Source: Hydrogenophaga sp. (lineage in GTDB: Bacteria; Pseudomonadota; Gammaproteobacteria; Burkholderiales; Burkholderiaceae_C). From it: a DNA stretch of 64,000 nucleotides. How positions within the stretch are numbered: position 1 is the first letter of the stretch; every line of letters starts with the position of its first letter. Shown here piece after piece: positions 53,071-61,421 of this stretch. The position numbers and the translations under genes are program-made. The stretch spans positions 1 to 64,000 of the forward strand of contig JAUXNG010000072.1 of the NCBI GenBank assembly GCA_030682835.1. Reading direction: 5' to 3'. The notes beneath the pieces are model-generated. The model did not search any database. It saw only the letters and a list, made by a program, of their open reading frames with translations, and was not told the origin of the DNA.

Positions 53071-53295
53071 ATGAACGTCGTGACTTACAAAAACGATAAG
53101 CCCACTCACCGGGATGACAAGCTCTCGTTTGTCCTGGTCTTCGCCCCGTGCTTTCTGTTGTTGCTGTGCGCTGCACTGGCTGGCCAGCTGGTCGGTCTGC
53201 ACTGGCAGGAATGGCTGCCAGGCGCCGAGCACAAGACCAGCATCTTCTCGGGCGTCCATGCCGCGGTTTACACGGTCATGTCCCAACTGATTTAA
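53071..53295 (+). CDS. orf74: one-helix protein lodged between pufB and pufA
   Basis: A 74-aa protein with its own ribosome site (TTGGAGAACCGCC). A polar N-terminus (YKNDKPTHRDDKLS) leads to one hydrophobic helix (LVFAPCFLLLLCAALAGQLV). A C-terminal segment of about 32 residues follows, with WQEWLPGAE and GVHAAVYTVMSQLI. It lacks the His-x-Trp antenna pattern of LH1 subunits, so it is probably not itself an alpha or beta chain. Length and one-helix layout recall PufQ (normally upstream of pufB in alphaproteobacteria), but I see no convincing PufQ signature. It might be an antenna assembly factor or an extra LH1 component. Confidence 0.8.
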   Translation: MNVVTYKNDKPTHRDDKLSFVLVFAPCFLLLLCAALAGQLVGLHWQEWLPGAEHKTSIFSGVHAAVYTVMSQLI

Positions 53296-53307
53296 GGAGT
53301 ACGCATC

Positions 53308-53511
53308 ATGTGGAGAATCTGGCGTCTTTTCGACCCCCTTCGCACCATGGTTGCACAAGCAGTTTTTCTGTTTGCGCTGGCAGCCATGATCCACCTCATC
53401 CTGTTGAGCACCAACAAGTTCAACTGGCTCGACGGCCCGAGAACGGCCCCGGCAGCAGCGGCGGCGCAACTCGCCCCGATGCCCGCTGCAACGCCTTCGG
53501 CGACGTCCTGA
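53308..53511 (+). CDS. pufA: Light-harvesting 1 alpha polypeptide PufA
   Basis: A 67-aa LH1-alpha chain. [20 protein letters not shown] and the bacteriochlorophyll-binding His in [20 protein letters not shown] are canonical. An Ala/Pro-rich tail of about 20 residues extends beyond the core, as in other betaproteobacteria. AAGGAGT precedes ATG 53308, 12 bp after orf74. Confidence 0.96.
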   Translation: MWRIWRLFDPLRTMVAQAVFLFALAAMIHLILLSTNKFNWLDGPRTAPAAAAAQLAPMPAATPSATS

Positions 53512-53532
53512 ACGTCGCACGAGGTGTGCAGA

Positions 53533-53564
53533 TGCTGCGACTGCGCCTGGCGCGCAGCGCAGCA
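53533..53564 (+). promoter_or_regulatory. Intercistronic hairpin between pufA and pufL
   Basis: A strong stem TGCTGCG-A-CTGCGC, loop CTGGC, GCGCAG-CGCAGCA: 13 bp with one bulged base. Hairpins at this position in Rhodobacter slow 3' decay and keep LH1 mRNA more abundant than reaction-centre mRNA; the same is expected here. It would then stabilise orf74 mRNA too. Confidence 0.75.
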
Positions 53565-53627
53565 CCTGGGCCCCTCCCCCATTTTGCTTTGACGTCCTAA
53601 CACCACCTGAGTCAGGAGGGCCGCACC

Positions 53628-54467
53628 ATGGCCATGCTCAATTTCGAAAAAAAATACAGGGTTCGAGGCGGAACCCTGCTTGGCGGTGACCTGTTTGACT
53701 TCTGGGTGGGTCCGTTCTACGTCGGCTTCTTCGGTGTCACCACCCTGTTCTTCTCGTTTCTTGGCACCGCCATGATCCTCTGGGGCGCGGCCCTGGGACC
53801 GACCTGGAACCTCTGGCAGATCAGCATCGCCCCGCCCGACCTGTCCTACGGCCTGCGCTTCGCGCCGCTGATGGAAGGCGGCCTGTGGCAGCTCATCACG
53901 GTCTGCGCCATTGGCGCATTTGTCTCGTGGATGATGCGAGAGGTGGAAATCTGCCGAAAGCTCGGCATGGGCTACCACGTGCCCGCCGCGTTCGGCGTGG
54001 CCATCCTGGCCTATGTGACGCTGGTGGTGATCCGCCCCGTGCTGCTGGGCGCCTGGGGCCATGGCTTTCCCTACGGCATCTTCAGCCACCTCGACTGGGT
54101 GTCCAACGTGGGCTACCAGTACCTGCACTTCCACTACAACCCCGCGCACATGATCGCGGTGAGTTTCTTCTTCGCCACCACCTTCGCACTCTCGCTGCAC
54201 GGTGCGCTGGTGCTTTCGGCCACCAACCCGGCACCGGGCGAAACGGTGAAGACGCCCGAGCACGAAGACACTTTCTTCCGCGACATCATCGGCTACTCGG
54301 TGGGCACGCTGGGCATCCACCGCCTGGGCCTGTTCCTGGCGCTGGCCGCCGTGCTGTTCAGCGCGCTGTGCATCGTCATCAGCGGCCCGTTCTGGAGCCG
54401 CGGCTGGCCCGAGTGGTGGGGCTGGTGGCTGAACATGCCCATCTGGGCACAGTGGCCCCTGAAATAA
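53628..54467 (+). CDS. pufL: Reaction centre L subunit PufL
   Basis: A 279-aa five-helix reaction-centre protein. [20 protein letters not shown] is the conserved start and [19 protein letters not shown] holds the bacteriochlorophyll-ligating His region. The C-terminal [20 protein letters not shown] matches the family. GTCAGGAGGGCCGC precedes its start. Confidence 0.97.
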   Translation: MAMLNFEKKYRVRGGTLLGGDLFDFWVGPFYVGFFGVTTLFFSFLGTAMILWGAALGPTWNLWQISIAPPDLSYGLRFAPLMEGGLWQLITVCAIGAFVSWMMREVEICRKLGMGYHVPAAFGVAILAYVTLVVIRPVLLGAWGHGFPYGIFSHLDWVSNVGYQYLHFHYNPAHMIAVSFFFATTFALSLHGALVLSATNPAPGETVKTPEHEDTFFRDIIGYSVGTLGIHRLGLFLALAAVLFSALCIVISGPFWSRGWPEWWGWWLNMPIWAQWPLK

Positions 54468-54482
54468 ACCGAGGAGAACACC

Positions 54483-55463
54483 ATGGCGCAATACCAGAAC
54501 CTCTTCACGACCGTGCAGGCCATCGGCCCGGTGCACCACGGCGTGCCGCTGCCACCCGGCGACGACGCCCGCATCGGCGACACGCCGGCCATCGTTCACC
54601 TGTTCGGCCGCCTGGGCAATGCCCAGCTGGGCCCCATCTACCTCGGCGGCCTGGGGGTGGCCTCGCTGGTGTTCGGCACCCTGGCCTTCAACATCATCGG
54701 CTTCAACATGCTGGCCTCGGTGAACTGGGACCCGATCCAGTTCATCCGCCAGCTGTTCTGGCTGGCGCTGGAGCCGCCTGCGGCCAGCAACGGCCTGAGC
54801 CTGGCACCCCTGAACCAGGGCGGCTGGTGGCAGATCACCGGCCTGTTCCTCACCATCTCCGTGCTGCTGTGGTGGGCTCGAACGTACCGGCGGGCGCGGG
54901 CGCTCGGCATGGGCACGCATGTGGCCTGGGCCTTTGCGGCGGCCATCTGGCTGTTCCTGGTGCTGGGCTTCTTCCGCCCGGTGCTCATGGGCTCGTGGAG
55001 CGAGGCGGTGCCCTTCGGCATCTTCCCGCACCTGGACTGGACGGCCGCCTTCTCGCTGCGCTACGGCAACCTGTTCTACAACCCGTTCCATGCGCTGTCC
55101 ATCGCCTTCCTCTACGGCGCCACGCTGCTGTTTGCCATGCACGGCGCCACCATCCTGGCGGTGAGCCGCTTCGGGGGTGAACGCGAGATCGAACAGATCG
55201 TGGACCGCGGCACCGCCAGCGAACGCGCCGCGCTGTTCTGGCGCTGGACCATGGGCTTCAACGCCACCATGGAATCCATCCACCGCTGGGCCTGGTGGTT
55301 CGCCGTGCTCTGCCCGCTGGTGGGCGGCATCGGCATCCTGCTCACCGGCACCGTGGTGGACAACTGGTACCTCTGGGCCGTCAAGCATGGCGTGGCCCCG
55401 CCGTATCCCGACGTGTTCCCCGCCGTGATGGATCCGGCCCTGACCCCTGGAGGCGCGAAATGA
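54483..55463 (+). CDS. pufM: Reaction centre M subunit PufM
   Basis: A 326-aa partner of Puf[20 protein letters not shown] opens it, [20 protein letters not shown] and [19 protein letters not shown] hold the cofactor-binding helices, and [21 protein letters not shown] ends the core. It overlaps pufC by 4 bp (ATGA). Confidence 0.97.
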   Translation: MAQYQNLFTTVQAIGPVHHGVPLPPGDDARIGDTPAIVHLFGRLGNAQLGPIYLGGLGVASLVFGTLAFNIIGFNMLASVNWDPIQFIRQLFWLALEPPAASNGLSLAPLNQGGWWQITGLFLTISVLLWWARTYRRARALGMGTHVAWAFAAAIWLFLVLGFFRPVLMGSWSEAVPFGIFPHLDWTAAFSLRYGNLFYNPFHALSIAFLYGATLLFAMHGATILAVSRFGGEREIEQIVDRGTASERAALFWRWTMGFNATMESIHRWAWWFAVLCPLVGGIGILLTGTVVDNWYLWAVKHGVAPPYPDVFPAVMDPALTPGGAK

Positions 55464-56557
55464 ACCACAAGCACAACGCACGAACCGCCTGGCTGAAGCT
55501 GCTGGCCCTGGGCTCCCTGGTGCTGCTGAGCGCCTGCGAACGCCCGCCCATGGACACGGTCCAGCACGGCTACCGCGGCACCGGCATGGTCCAGGTCTAC
55601 AACCCGCGCATCATGGAAGGCGTGATCGAGGCCAACCAGCCGCCCGCCCCGCCGCCGCCGGCCTCCCCCGACGGCCCCCGCGCCAGCGAGGTGTACCAGA
55701 ACGTCCCGGCGCTCGGTCACCTCAGCGTGGGCGACTTCACCAACCTCATGGTGTCCATGACGGCCTGGGTGGCGCCCGAGAAGGGCTGTGTGTACTGCCA
55801 CAACCCGGCCAACTTTGCCGACGACAGCCTCTACACCAAGCTGGTGGCGCGCGACATGGTGAAGATGACCCAGACCATCAACAGCGACTGGAAGAACCAC
55901 GTGGCCGCCACCGGGGTCACCTGCTTCACCTGCCACCGCGGTGAACCGGTGCCCAAGTTCGTCTGGTTCAAGCCCGAGGGGCAGACCGCCGGCGCCGATT
56001 TCATCGGCAACAAGATGGGCCAGAACACCCCCGCGCCCAGCGTGAAACTGGCCTCGCTGCCCTACGACCCTTTCACGCCCTACCTCTCCGGCAACGAGCC
56101 GATCCGGGTGAACTCGACCAAGGCACTGCCCACCGACCACGTGGCCAGCATCGCCCAGACCGAGAAGACCTACTCGCTCATGACGCACATGTCGGCCTCG
56201 CTGGGCGTGAACTGCACCTTCTGCCACAACACACAGGCCTTCGGCAAATGGGAAGGCGGCCCGCCGCAGCGCGTCACCGCGTACCACGGCATCAACATGG
56301 TGCGCGCGCTCAACAACGAGCACATGGAGCCACTGACGGACACCTTCCCCGCCAACCGCAAGGGCGAACTGGGCGATGTGGCCAAGCTCAACTGCGCCAC
56401 CTGCCACCAGGGGGCGTACAAGCCCGTGTTCGGCGCGCCCATGCTGCAGGACTCGCCGGGCCTGGCCACGCTGCGCACCGCCTTCGAGAAGATGGCGACC
56501 GCGCCCGACGCCAGCACCGCTGCTGCCACCGATGCAGCAGCACCCAAAACCCAGTGA
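55460..56557 (+). CDS. pufC: Tetrahaem reaction-centre cytochrome PufC
   Basis: A 365-aa periplasmic lipoprotein that re-reduces the special pair. The lipobox is [11 protein letters not shown]. Four haem sites are visible: CVYCH, CFTCH, CTFCH and CATCH, with Met axial-ligand segments such as LTNLMVSMT and YSLMTHMS. A Pro/Ala linker ([16 protein letters not shown]) follows the lipid-anchored start. A short Ala/Thr tail ends it. Confidence 0.97.
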   Translation: MNHKHNARTAWLKLLALGSLVLLSACERPPMDTVQHGYRGTGMVQVYNPRIMEGVIEANQPPAPPPPASPDGPRASEVYQNVPALGHLSVGDFTNLMVSMTAWVAPEKGCVYCHNPANFADDSLYTKLVARDMVKMTQTINSDWKNHVAATGVTCFTCHRGEPVPKFVWFKPEGQTAGADFIGNKMGQNTPAPSVKLASLPYDPFTPYLSGNEPIRVNSTKALPTDHVASIAQTEKTYSLMTHMSASLGVNCTFCHNTQAFGKWEGGPPQRVTAYHGINMVRALNNEHMEPLTDTFPANRKGELGDVAKLNCATCHQGAYKPVFGAPMLQDSPGLATLRTAFEKMATAPDASTAAATDAAAPKTQ

Positions 56558-56665
56558 GCTGAACAGCATGTGCACCCACCCGGCCCAGCCCCTGCGGCAA
56601 CGGAGACCGGGCTGGGCCGGCACGCGGCGGGATGTCGACACGAGCGCAGCACGGAGGGCCGGCTG

Positions 56666-57475
56666 ATGCTCGCCCCTGCCGACAACCTCATCAAGCTCTC
56701 CGGCGTGGTGGCGGTGGTGCTGGTCAACGTGCGCCGGCCCCACCAGTCGTGGGCATGGATGCGCCTGGCGCAGGGCACCGGCCCGCTGAAGGAAACGCCC
56801 GGGCTGATCTTTGGCAAGGTCATGGGCAGCGGGGCCGGAGGTGGCTTCGGGCTGCGGCCCAGCCCCAGCCACCAGGGCCTGGTCACGCTGTTCGACCACG
56901 CCGATCAGGCCCGCGCCTTCCTCGCAGGCCCGGTGGTCGACGCCTACCGCGAGCGGGCTGCCGAATGCTGGTGCGGCCTGCTGGAGGTGGTGTCGGCCCG
57001 CGGGCAGTGGGACGGCGAGGCCTGGGGCGTGACGCCCGCCACACAGCTCGGCGCCCACGGCATTGCCGCCAACGACGACGCCATGCTGGCCGACCCCCGG
57101 CCCCTGGCCGCACTGACCCGCGCCAGCATCCGCCCGGCCAAGGCGGTGGCCTTCTGGCGCAACGCACCGGCCACGCACGCGGCCATGCAGCAGGCACGCG
57201 GCTGCACCCTCGCCATGGGCCTGGGCGAGGTGCCGCTGATCCGCCAGTGCACCTTCAGCCTGTGGAAAGACACGCCGTCCATGCTGGCCTACGCGCACCA
57301 GGGCGCCCACCAGCAGGCCATCGAAGCGGCCTACAAGAACCAGTATTTTTCCGAGTCGATGTTTGTGCGCATGCGCCTGCTGGAGCAGCAGGGCCACTGG
57401 CCCGCACCCAACAGCCTGGGTGACAGCACCGCCGACAACGGCAACGTGTACCACCTGCCCGGCCACACGCCATGA
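56666..57475 (+). CDS. crtA: Spheroidene monooxygenase CrtA
   Basis: A 269-aa haem-dependent oxygenase that turns spheroidene into spheroidenone under oxygen. Family segments include GLIFGKVMGSGAGGGFGLRP and TFSLWKDTPSMLAYAHQGAH, then YKNQYFSESMFVRMRLL. ATG 56666 has GGAGGG just upstream; the track start lies 32 codons earlier. crtD follows 10 bp later. Placement next to pufC puts it within reach of the puf transcript. Confidence 0.93.
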   Translation: MLAPADNLIKLSGVVAVVLVNVRRPHQSWAWMRLAQGTGPLKETPGLIFGKVMGSGAGGGFGLRPSPSHQGLVTLFDHADQARAFLAGPVVDAYRERAAECWCGLLEVVSARGQWDGEAWGVTPATQLGAHGIAANDDAMLADPRPLAALTRASIRPAKAVAFWRNAPATHAAMQQARGCTLAMGLGEVPLIRQCTFSLWKDTPSMLAYAHQGAHQQAIEAAYKNQYFSESMFVRMRLLEQQGHWPAPNSLGDSTADNGNVYHLPGHTP

Positions 57476-57485
57476 AAGCAGCGCC

Positions 57486-59066
57486 ATGAGCGAACACCGC
57501 GTGGTCGTCATCGGCGCCGGCATGGGCGGCCTGGCCTGCGCCCTGCGGCTGGCGCAACAGGGCCTGGACGTGACCGTGGTCGAGGCCGCGCCCGCGCCCG
57601 GCGGCAAGCTGCGCCAGCCGCTGGTGGGCGGCGTGCCGATCGACAGCGGCCCCACCGTGTTCACCATGCGCTGGGTCTTCGACCAGCTCTTCGCCGCCGT
57701 GGGCACCACGCTGGAGGCCGAGCTGCGCATCCAGCGGCTGCCCGTGCTGGCCCGCCACTGGTGGGACGACGGCAGCCAGCTCGACCTGTTCGCCGACCCG
57801 GCCGCCTCCCTCGACGCCGTGGCCCGCTTCGCCGGTGCGGCCGAAGCGCGTCGCTTCGCGGCCTTCTGCGAGCGTGCCCGGGCCGTGTACCAGACACTGG
57901 AAGGCCCCTACATACGCCAGCCCCGTCCCAACCCCCTGGGCCTGACGCGGGACATCGGCCTCAAGGGTCTGGCCACGCTCACCGGGCTGGGTCCGCTCAG
58001 CAGCCTCTGGAGCAGCCTGGGGCGCCAGTTCACCGACCCCCGCCTGCGCCAGCTGTTCGCCCGCTACGCCACCTACACCGGCTCCTCGCCCTGGCAGGCA
58101 CCCGCCACGCTGATGCTGATTGCCCAGGTGGAAATGGACGGCGTGTGGTCCATCGACGGGGGCATGCACGCGCTGGCGCGCTGCCTGGAGCGCCTGGCCC
58201 GCGCGCGCGGTGCCGTGTTTCACTACGGCCTCGCCTGCGAGCGCATCGAGCTGCAGAACGGCCGCGTGCGCGGCGTGCGCCTGGCCAACGGCGACAGCCT
58301 GCGCGCCGACAGCGTGGTTTTCAATGGCGACGCCGCCGCGCTGCGTGCCGGCCTGCTGGGCGAGCCTCTGCAGCGCGCGGTGCCCGCACGGGCGCCGCAG
58401 CGCTCGCTGTCCGCCCTCACCTGGAGCCTGCACGCACCCGCTGGGCTGCTGCCGCTCGACCGACACAACGTGTTCTTCCAGCACCCCGGCACGGCGCCTT
58501 ACGCCAGCGAATTCAGCGACATCTTCGCGCGCGGGCGCCTGCCCGCCGCGCCCACGGTGTACGTCTGCGCGCAGGACCGCGGCACCGGACCCGCACCGCC
58601 CCCGGGCTCGCCAGAACGCCTGCTCGCCCTGGTCAATGCGCCCGCCAGCGGCGATCGCCATACCATCACACCCGAGGAGCTCGATCAATGCGAGACCCAA
58701 GCCTTTCAGCTGCTGAGCCGCTCTGGCCTGCAGCTCTCGCCCCGCGGACCGGCCAGCCTGCGCACCACGCCAGCGGACTTCCACCGCCTCTTCCCGGCCA
58801 CGGGTGGAGCGCTGTACGGCCAGGCGAGCCACGGCTGGGGATCGGCCTTCTCCCGCCCGGTGGCGGGCACACCGGTGCCGGGCCTTTATCTGGCTGGGGG
58901 CAGCGTGCACCCGGGTCCGGGGGTGCCCATGGCCACTCTGTCGGGACAGTTCGCGGCCGAGGCCCTGCTGGCCAGCCCCGCTTTGACCAGGCGGTACCAC
59001 CCGGCGGCTACCTCTGGTGGTACCTCGACGCCCTCAGCGACGACGGCCAGCACGGCCTCTCCCTGA
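57486..59066 (+). CDS. crtD: Methoxyneurosporene/hydroxyneurosporene desaturase CrtD
   Basis: A 526-aa FAD-dependent C-3,4 desaturase. The dinucleotide motif VVIGAGMGGLACALRLA begins at residue about 6. PIDSGPTVFTMRWVFDQLF and the C-terminal GLYLAGGSVHPGPGVPMATL are diagnostic for CrtD versus CrtI. The last 30 codons (Ser/Thr/Ala-rich) are read in the region that encodes the CrtC N-terminus in another frame, so they probably reflect the overlap rather than an original CrtD end. Confidence 0.92.
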   Translation: MSEHRVVVIGAGMGGLACALRLAQQGLDVTVVEAAPAPGGKLRQPLVGGVPIDSGPTVFTMRWVFDQLFAAVGTTLEAELRIQRLPVLARHWWDDGSQLDLFADPAASLDAVARFAGAAEARRFAAFCERARAVYQTLEGPYIRQPRPNPLGLTRDIGLKGLATLTGLGPLSSLWSSLGRQFTDPRLRQLFARYATYTGSSPWQAPATLMLIAQVEMDGVWSIDGGMHALARCLERLARARGAVFHYGLACERIELQNGRVRGVRLANGDSLRADSVVFNGDAAALRAGLLGEPLQRAVPARAPQRSLSALTWSLHAPAGLLPLDRHNVFFQHPGTAPYASEFSDIFARGRLPAAPTVYVCAQDRGTGPAPPPGSPERLLALVNAPASGDRHTITPEELDQCETQAFQLLSRSGLQLSPRGPASLRTTPADFHRLFPATGGALYGQASHGWGSAFSRPVAGTPVPGLYLAGGSVHPGPGVPMATLSGQFAAEALLASPALTRRYHPAATSGGTSTPSATTASTASP

Positions 59067-59896
59067 TCGCCTTCGTCGGCAGCGTCTTCTCGCCCTACTA
59101 CGCCTGTGCCCGCCGCAAAGGCCCCGGCAACCCAGACGACCACAACGCGCTGAACGTCGCGATCTACAGCCCGGGCGCAAAGCGCTGGAGCATGACGGAG
59201 CGCGGCGCCGCCCACTGCCACCGTGAGCCCGACCACTTCACCATCGGCCCGAGCCAGCTGCACTGGGACGGCACGGCGCTGACCATCGCCATCGACGAAG
59301 TGGGCGTGCCGTTGCCACGCCGCATCCGGGGCACGGTGCGCGTCATCCCCGAGCAGCTCTTCACCTTCAGCACCGCACTCGACGCCGGCCAGAGGCACCA
59401 CTGGGGGCCGATTGCGCCACGCGCCCGGGTAGAGGTCGATCTGCAATGCCCGGCACTGCGCTGGAGCGGCCACGCTTACCTGGACAGCAACGAAGGCAGC
59501 GAGCCGGTGGACCGCGCATTCAGGGAGTGGGACTGGTCGCGCAGCATGCTCGCCGATGGCAGCACCGCCGTGATCTACGACGTGGAACCCGGCACGCCAG
59601 CGAGCCGCCTGCTGGCGCTGCGCTTTCACCCCGACGGACGCGTGACCGGGTTCGACGCCCCGCCCCTGCAGACCCTGCCCCCGACCGCCTGGCGCATTCC
59701 CCGGCGCATGCGCAGCGACGGGCCGGTCGGCATCGCGCAGCAGCTCGAAGACACCCCGTTCTACCAGCGCGCCATGCTGCACAGCCAGCTGCTGGGTGAA
59801 ACCGTGACCAGCTTCCACGAGACCCTGAACGTGCCGCGCCTGGTCTCACCCGTGGTACAGGCCATGCTGCCGTGGCGCATGCCCAGGCGGGGGTGA
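58979..59896 (+). CDS. crtC: Carotenoid 1,2-hydratase CrtC (start unresolved)
   Basis: Hydrates the terminal double bond of neurosporene or lycopene. The frame is clearly CrtC: PPGGYLWWYLDALSDDGQHG, FVGSVFSPYYACARR, DHNALNVAIYSPGAKRW and VEVDLQCPALRWSGHAYLD. The reported start (58979) is only where family resemblance begins (RFDQAVPPGG). No ATG, GTG or TTG exists in this frame for about 95 codons upstream; the next downstream ATG would delete about 70 conserved residues. The frame is -1 relative to crtD and overlaps it by 88 bp. A rare start, frameshift expression from crtD, or an indel in the sequence must explain this. Confidence 0.8.
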   Translation, partial: RFDQAVPPGGYLWWYLDALSDDGQHGLSLIAFVGSVFSPYYACARRKGPGNPDDHNALNVAIYSPGAKRWSMTERGAAHCHREPDHFTIGPSQLHWDGTALTIAIDEVGVPLPRRIRGTVRVIPEQLFTFSTALDAGQRHHWGPIAPRARVEVDLQCPALRWSGHAYLDSNEGSEPVDRAFREWDWSRSMLADGSTAVIYDVEPGTPASRLLALRFHPDGRVTGFDAPPLQTLPPTAWRIPRRMRSDGPVGIAQQLEDTPFYQRAMLHSQLLGETVTSFHETLNVPRLVSPVVQAMLPWRMPRRG

Positions 59897-59930
59897 AGCA
59901 AGGCTGTTCTGCGTTGAGCACAATCTGCCC

Positions 59931-60620
59931 ATGCCCCACGCACCGAACACCCCCGTCCAGCCCGACATCCAGCTCAACGCCGACTGGTCGCAACGCTGCG
60001 CGATCCAGAGCCACGAGCTTCCCTGGCTGCCCTCGCCGTCCCCGCTGGTCGAGCGCCGCCTGCTGGAACGCAACGGCGGTGAAGTGGCCCGGGCTACCTC
60101 CATCGTGCGCTACTTACCGGGCGCACGCTTCAGCGCCCACCACCACGAGCGGGGTGAAGAGATTCTGGTGCTGGAGGGCACCTTCAGCGACGACAGCGGC
60201 CACCACGGTCCCGGCACCTACCTCAGGAACCCGCCGGGCTCCAGCCACGCACCGTATTCCGAAGAAGGCTGCACGATCTTCGTCAAGCTGCGCTACCACG
60301 ACCCCGCTGACAGCGAACGGGTCGTGATCGACAGCCGCAGGGGCGACTGGCGCCCGGGGCTGGTACCGGGCCTGAAGGTGCTGCCGCTGCACAGCTTTGG
60401 CACCCAGCACACCGCGCTGGTGCGATGGGCACCCGAGACTTTTTTCCAGCCGCACACCCACTTCGGGGGCGAAGAAATCTTCGTGGTCGAAGGCGTGTTC
60501 TCCGACGAACACGGCGACTATCCCGAAGGCAGCTGGCTGCGCAGCCCGCACCTGAGCCGCCACCAGCCCTTCAGCCGCCCCGGTTGCCTGATTCTGGTCA
60601 AGGTTGGGTGCATGGGGTGA
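59931..60620 (+). CDS. ChrR-like double-cupin protein
   Basis: A 229-aa protein with two cupin domains. Each has a metal-binding pattern like the C-terminal domain of the anti-sigma factor ChrR: FSAHHHERGEEILVLEG (about residue 63) and FFQPHTHFGGEEIFVVEG (about 165). The N-terminal zinc anti-sigma domain of ChrR is absent. ChrR senses singlet oxygen; a cupin-only relative inside a photosynthesis cluster may handle the same stress or have become an enzyme. The last residues and stop lie in dispersed repeat copy 3. Confidence 0.8.
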   Translation: MPHAPNTPVQPDIQLNADWSQRCAIQSHELPWLPSPSPLVERRLLERNGGEVARATSIVRYLPGARFSAHHHERGEEILVLEGTFSDDSGHHGPGTYLRNPPGSSHAPYSEEGCTIFVKLRYHDPADSERVVIDSRRGDWRPGLVPGLKVLPLHSFGTQHTALVRWAPETFFQPHTHFGGEEIFVVEGVFSDEHGDYPEGSWLRSPHLSRHQPFSRPGCLILVKVGCMG

Positions 60621-60693
60621 CCCCCCGCGCCGCTTCGCGTCACCCCCCGGGGGGCGGCACTGGCCGTCTGGCAAAGCCAGCCCGGCGGTGCCC
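60611..60693 (+). repeat. Dispersed GC-rich repeat, copy 3
   Basis: Starts CATGGGGTGA, supplying the stop of the cupin gene, then CGCGCCGCTTCGCGTC, CCCCCCGGGGGG and the GGCACTGGCCGTCTGGC...GCCAGCCCGGCGGTGCC stem. Nearly identical to copy 1 at bchI. Confidence 0.85.
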
Positions 60694-60800
60694 CCGCTTG
60701 GCGCTGGTTCGTTCGGTGCGGTGGCGCTCCGGTGCCCTGAACAACCAACGTAAATGCGCTGGTAGGCTGAACACCCCGCACCCCACCAGCGTCCCACATC

Positions 60801-61421
60801 ATGCAACGTCAACGCATCAGCTCCGGCTCCAGCTTCGAGGCCGACATCGGCTACAGCCGCGCCATCGTCGCGGGCCCCTGGGTCTTTGTTTCCGGCACCA
60901 CCGGTTTTGACTACACCACCATGACCATCGCCGAAGGCGTGGTCGAGCAGGCCGAGCAGTGTCTGAAGAACATCGAGGCCGCACTGGTCCAGGCCGGCTC
61001 TGGCCTTGCCGACGTGGTCCGCGTCACCTACGTGCTGCCCGACGCGAGCGCGTTCGAGGCCTGCTGGCCGGTGCTGCGCCGCTGGTTTGGCGAGGTGCGG
61101 CCGGCGGCGATGATGATCTCGGCCGGGCTGGCCGATCCGCGCATGAAGATCGAGATCGAGGTCACGGCCCTCAAGGGCAGAGGCTCAGTGCGCCCCGCGC
61201 TCCCGGGCCCGTTGCTCGATGCGCTGTTGCTCCAGGCGCTCCATCAGGTCCAGCATCCAGCCCACGCGGCCGATCTCGCTGCGCGGTGCCGAGATGGCCG
61301 ACGGTTCCTGGCCCAGATGGCCGCAGCCGCAGTGCTCCACCAGGTAAGCAATGGCCGCCAGTGGCGGCGCTGGCACGCCCGGCCGGGCCACCCAGCCGGA
61401 CTGCACGCCCGCACAGGCTAG
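60801..61421 (+). CDS. RidA/YjgF-family protein with antisense-encoded extension
   Basis: Residues 1-125 are a complete RidA-family domain (SRAIVAGPWVFVSGTTGFDY, then VRVTYVLPDASAFEACWPV, ending KIEIEVTALKG). RidA deaminates reactive enamine/imine intermediates. The Arg region VRVTYVL corresponds to the usual substrate-binding Arg. No stop follows at the normal end. The frame continues 78 codons through the antisense of crtB, giving 206 aa. The added tail is Ala/His/Arg-rich shadow sequence and probably not functional. Confidence 0.75.
   Translation: MQRQRISSGSSFEADIGYSRAIVAGPWVFVSGTTGFDYTTMTIAEGVVEQAEQCLKNIEAALVQAGSGLADVVRVTYVLPDASAFEACWPVLRRWFGEVRPAAMMISAGLADPRMKIEIEVTALKGRGSVRPALPGPLLDALLLQALHQVQHPAHAADLAARCRDGRRFLAQMAAAAVLHQVSNGRQWRRWHARPGHPAGLHARTG

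Noticed and set aside
53292-55481. 729-codon minus-strand ORF across pufA, pufL and pufM
   Set aside because: Antisense shadow of the reaction-centre genes.
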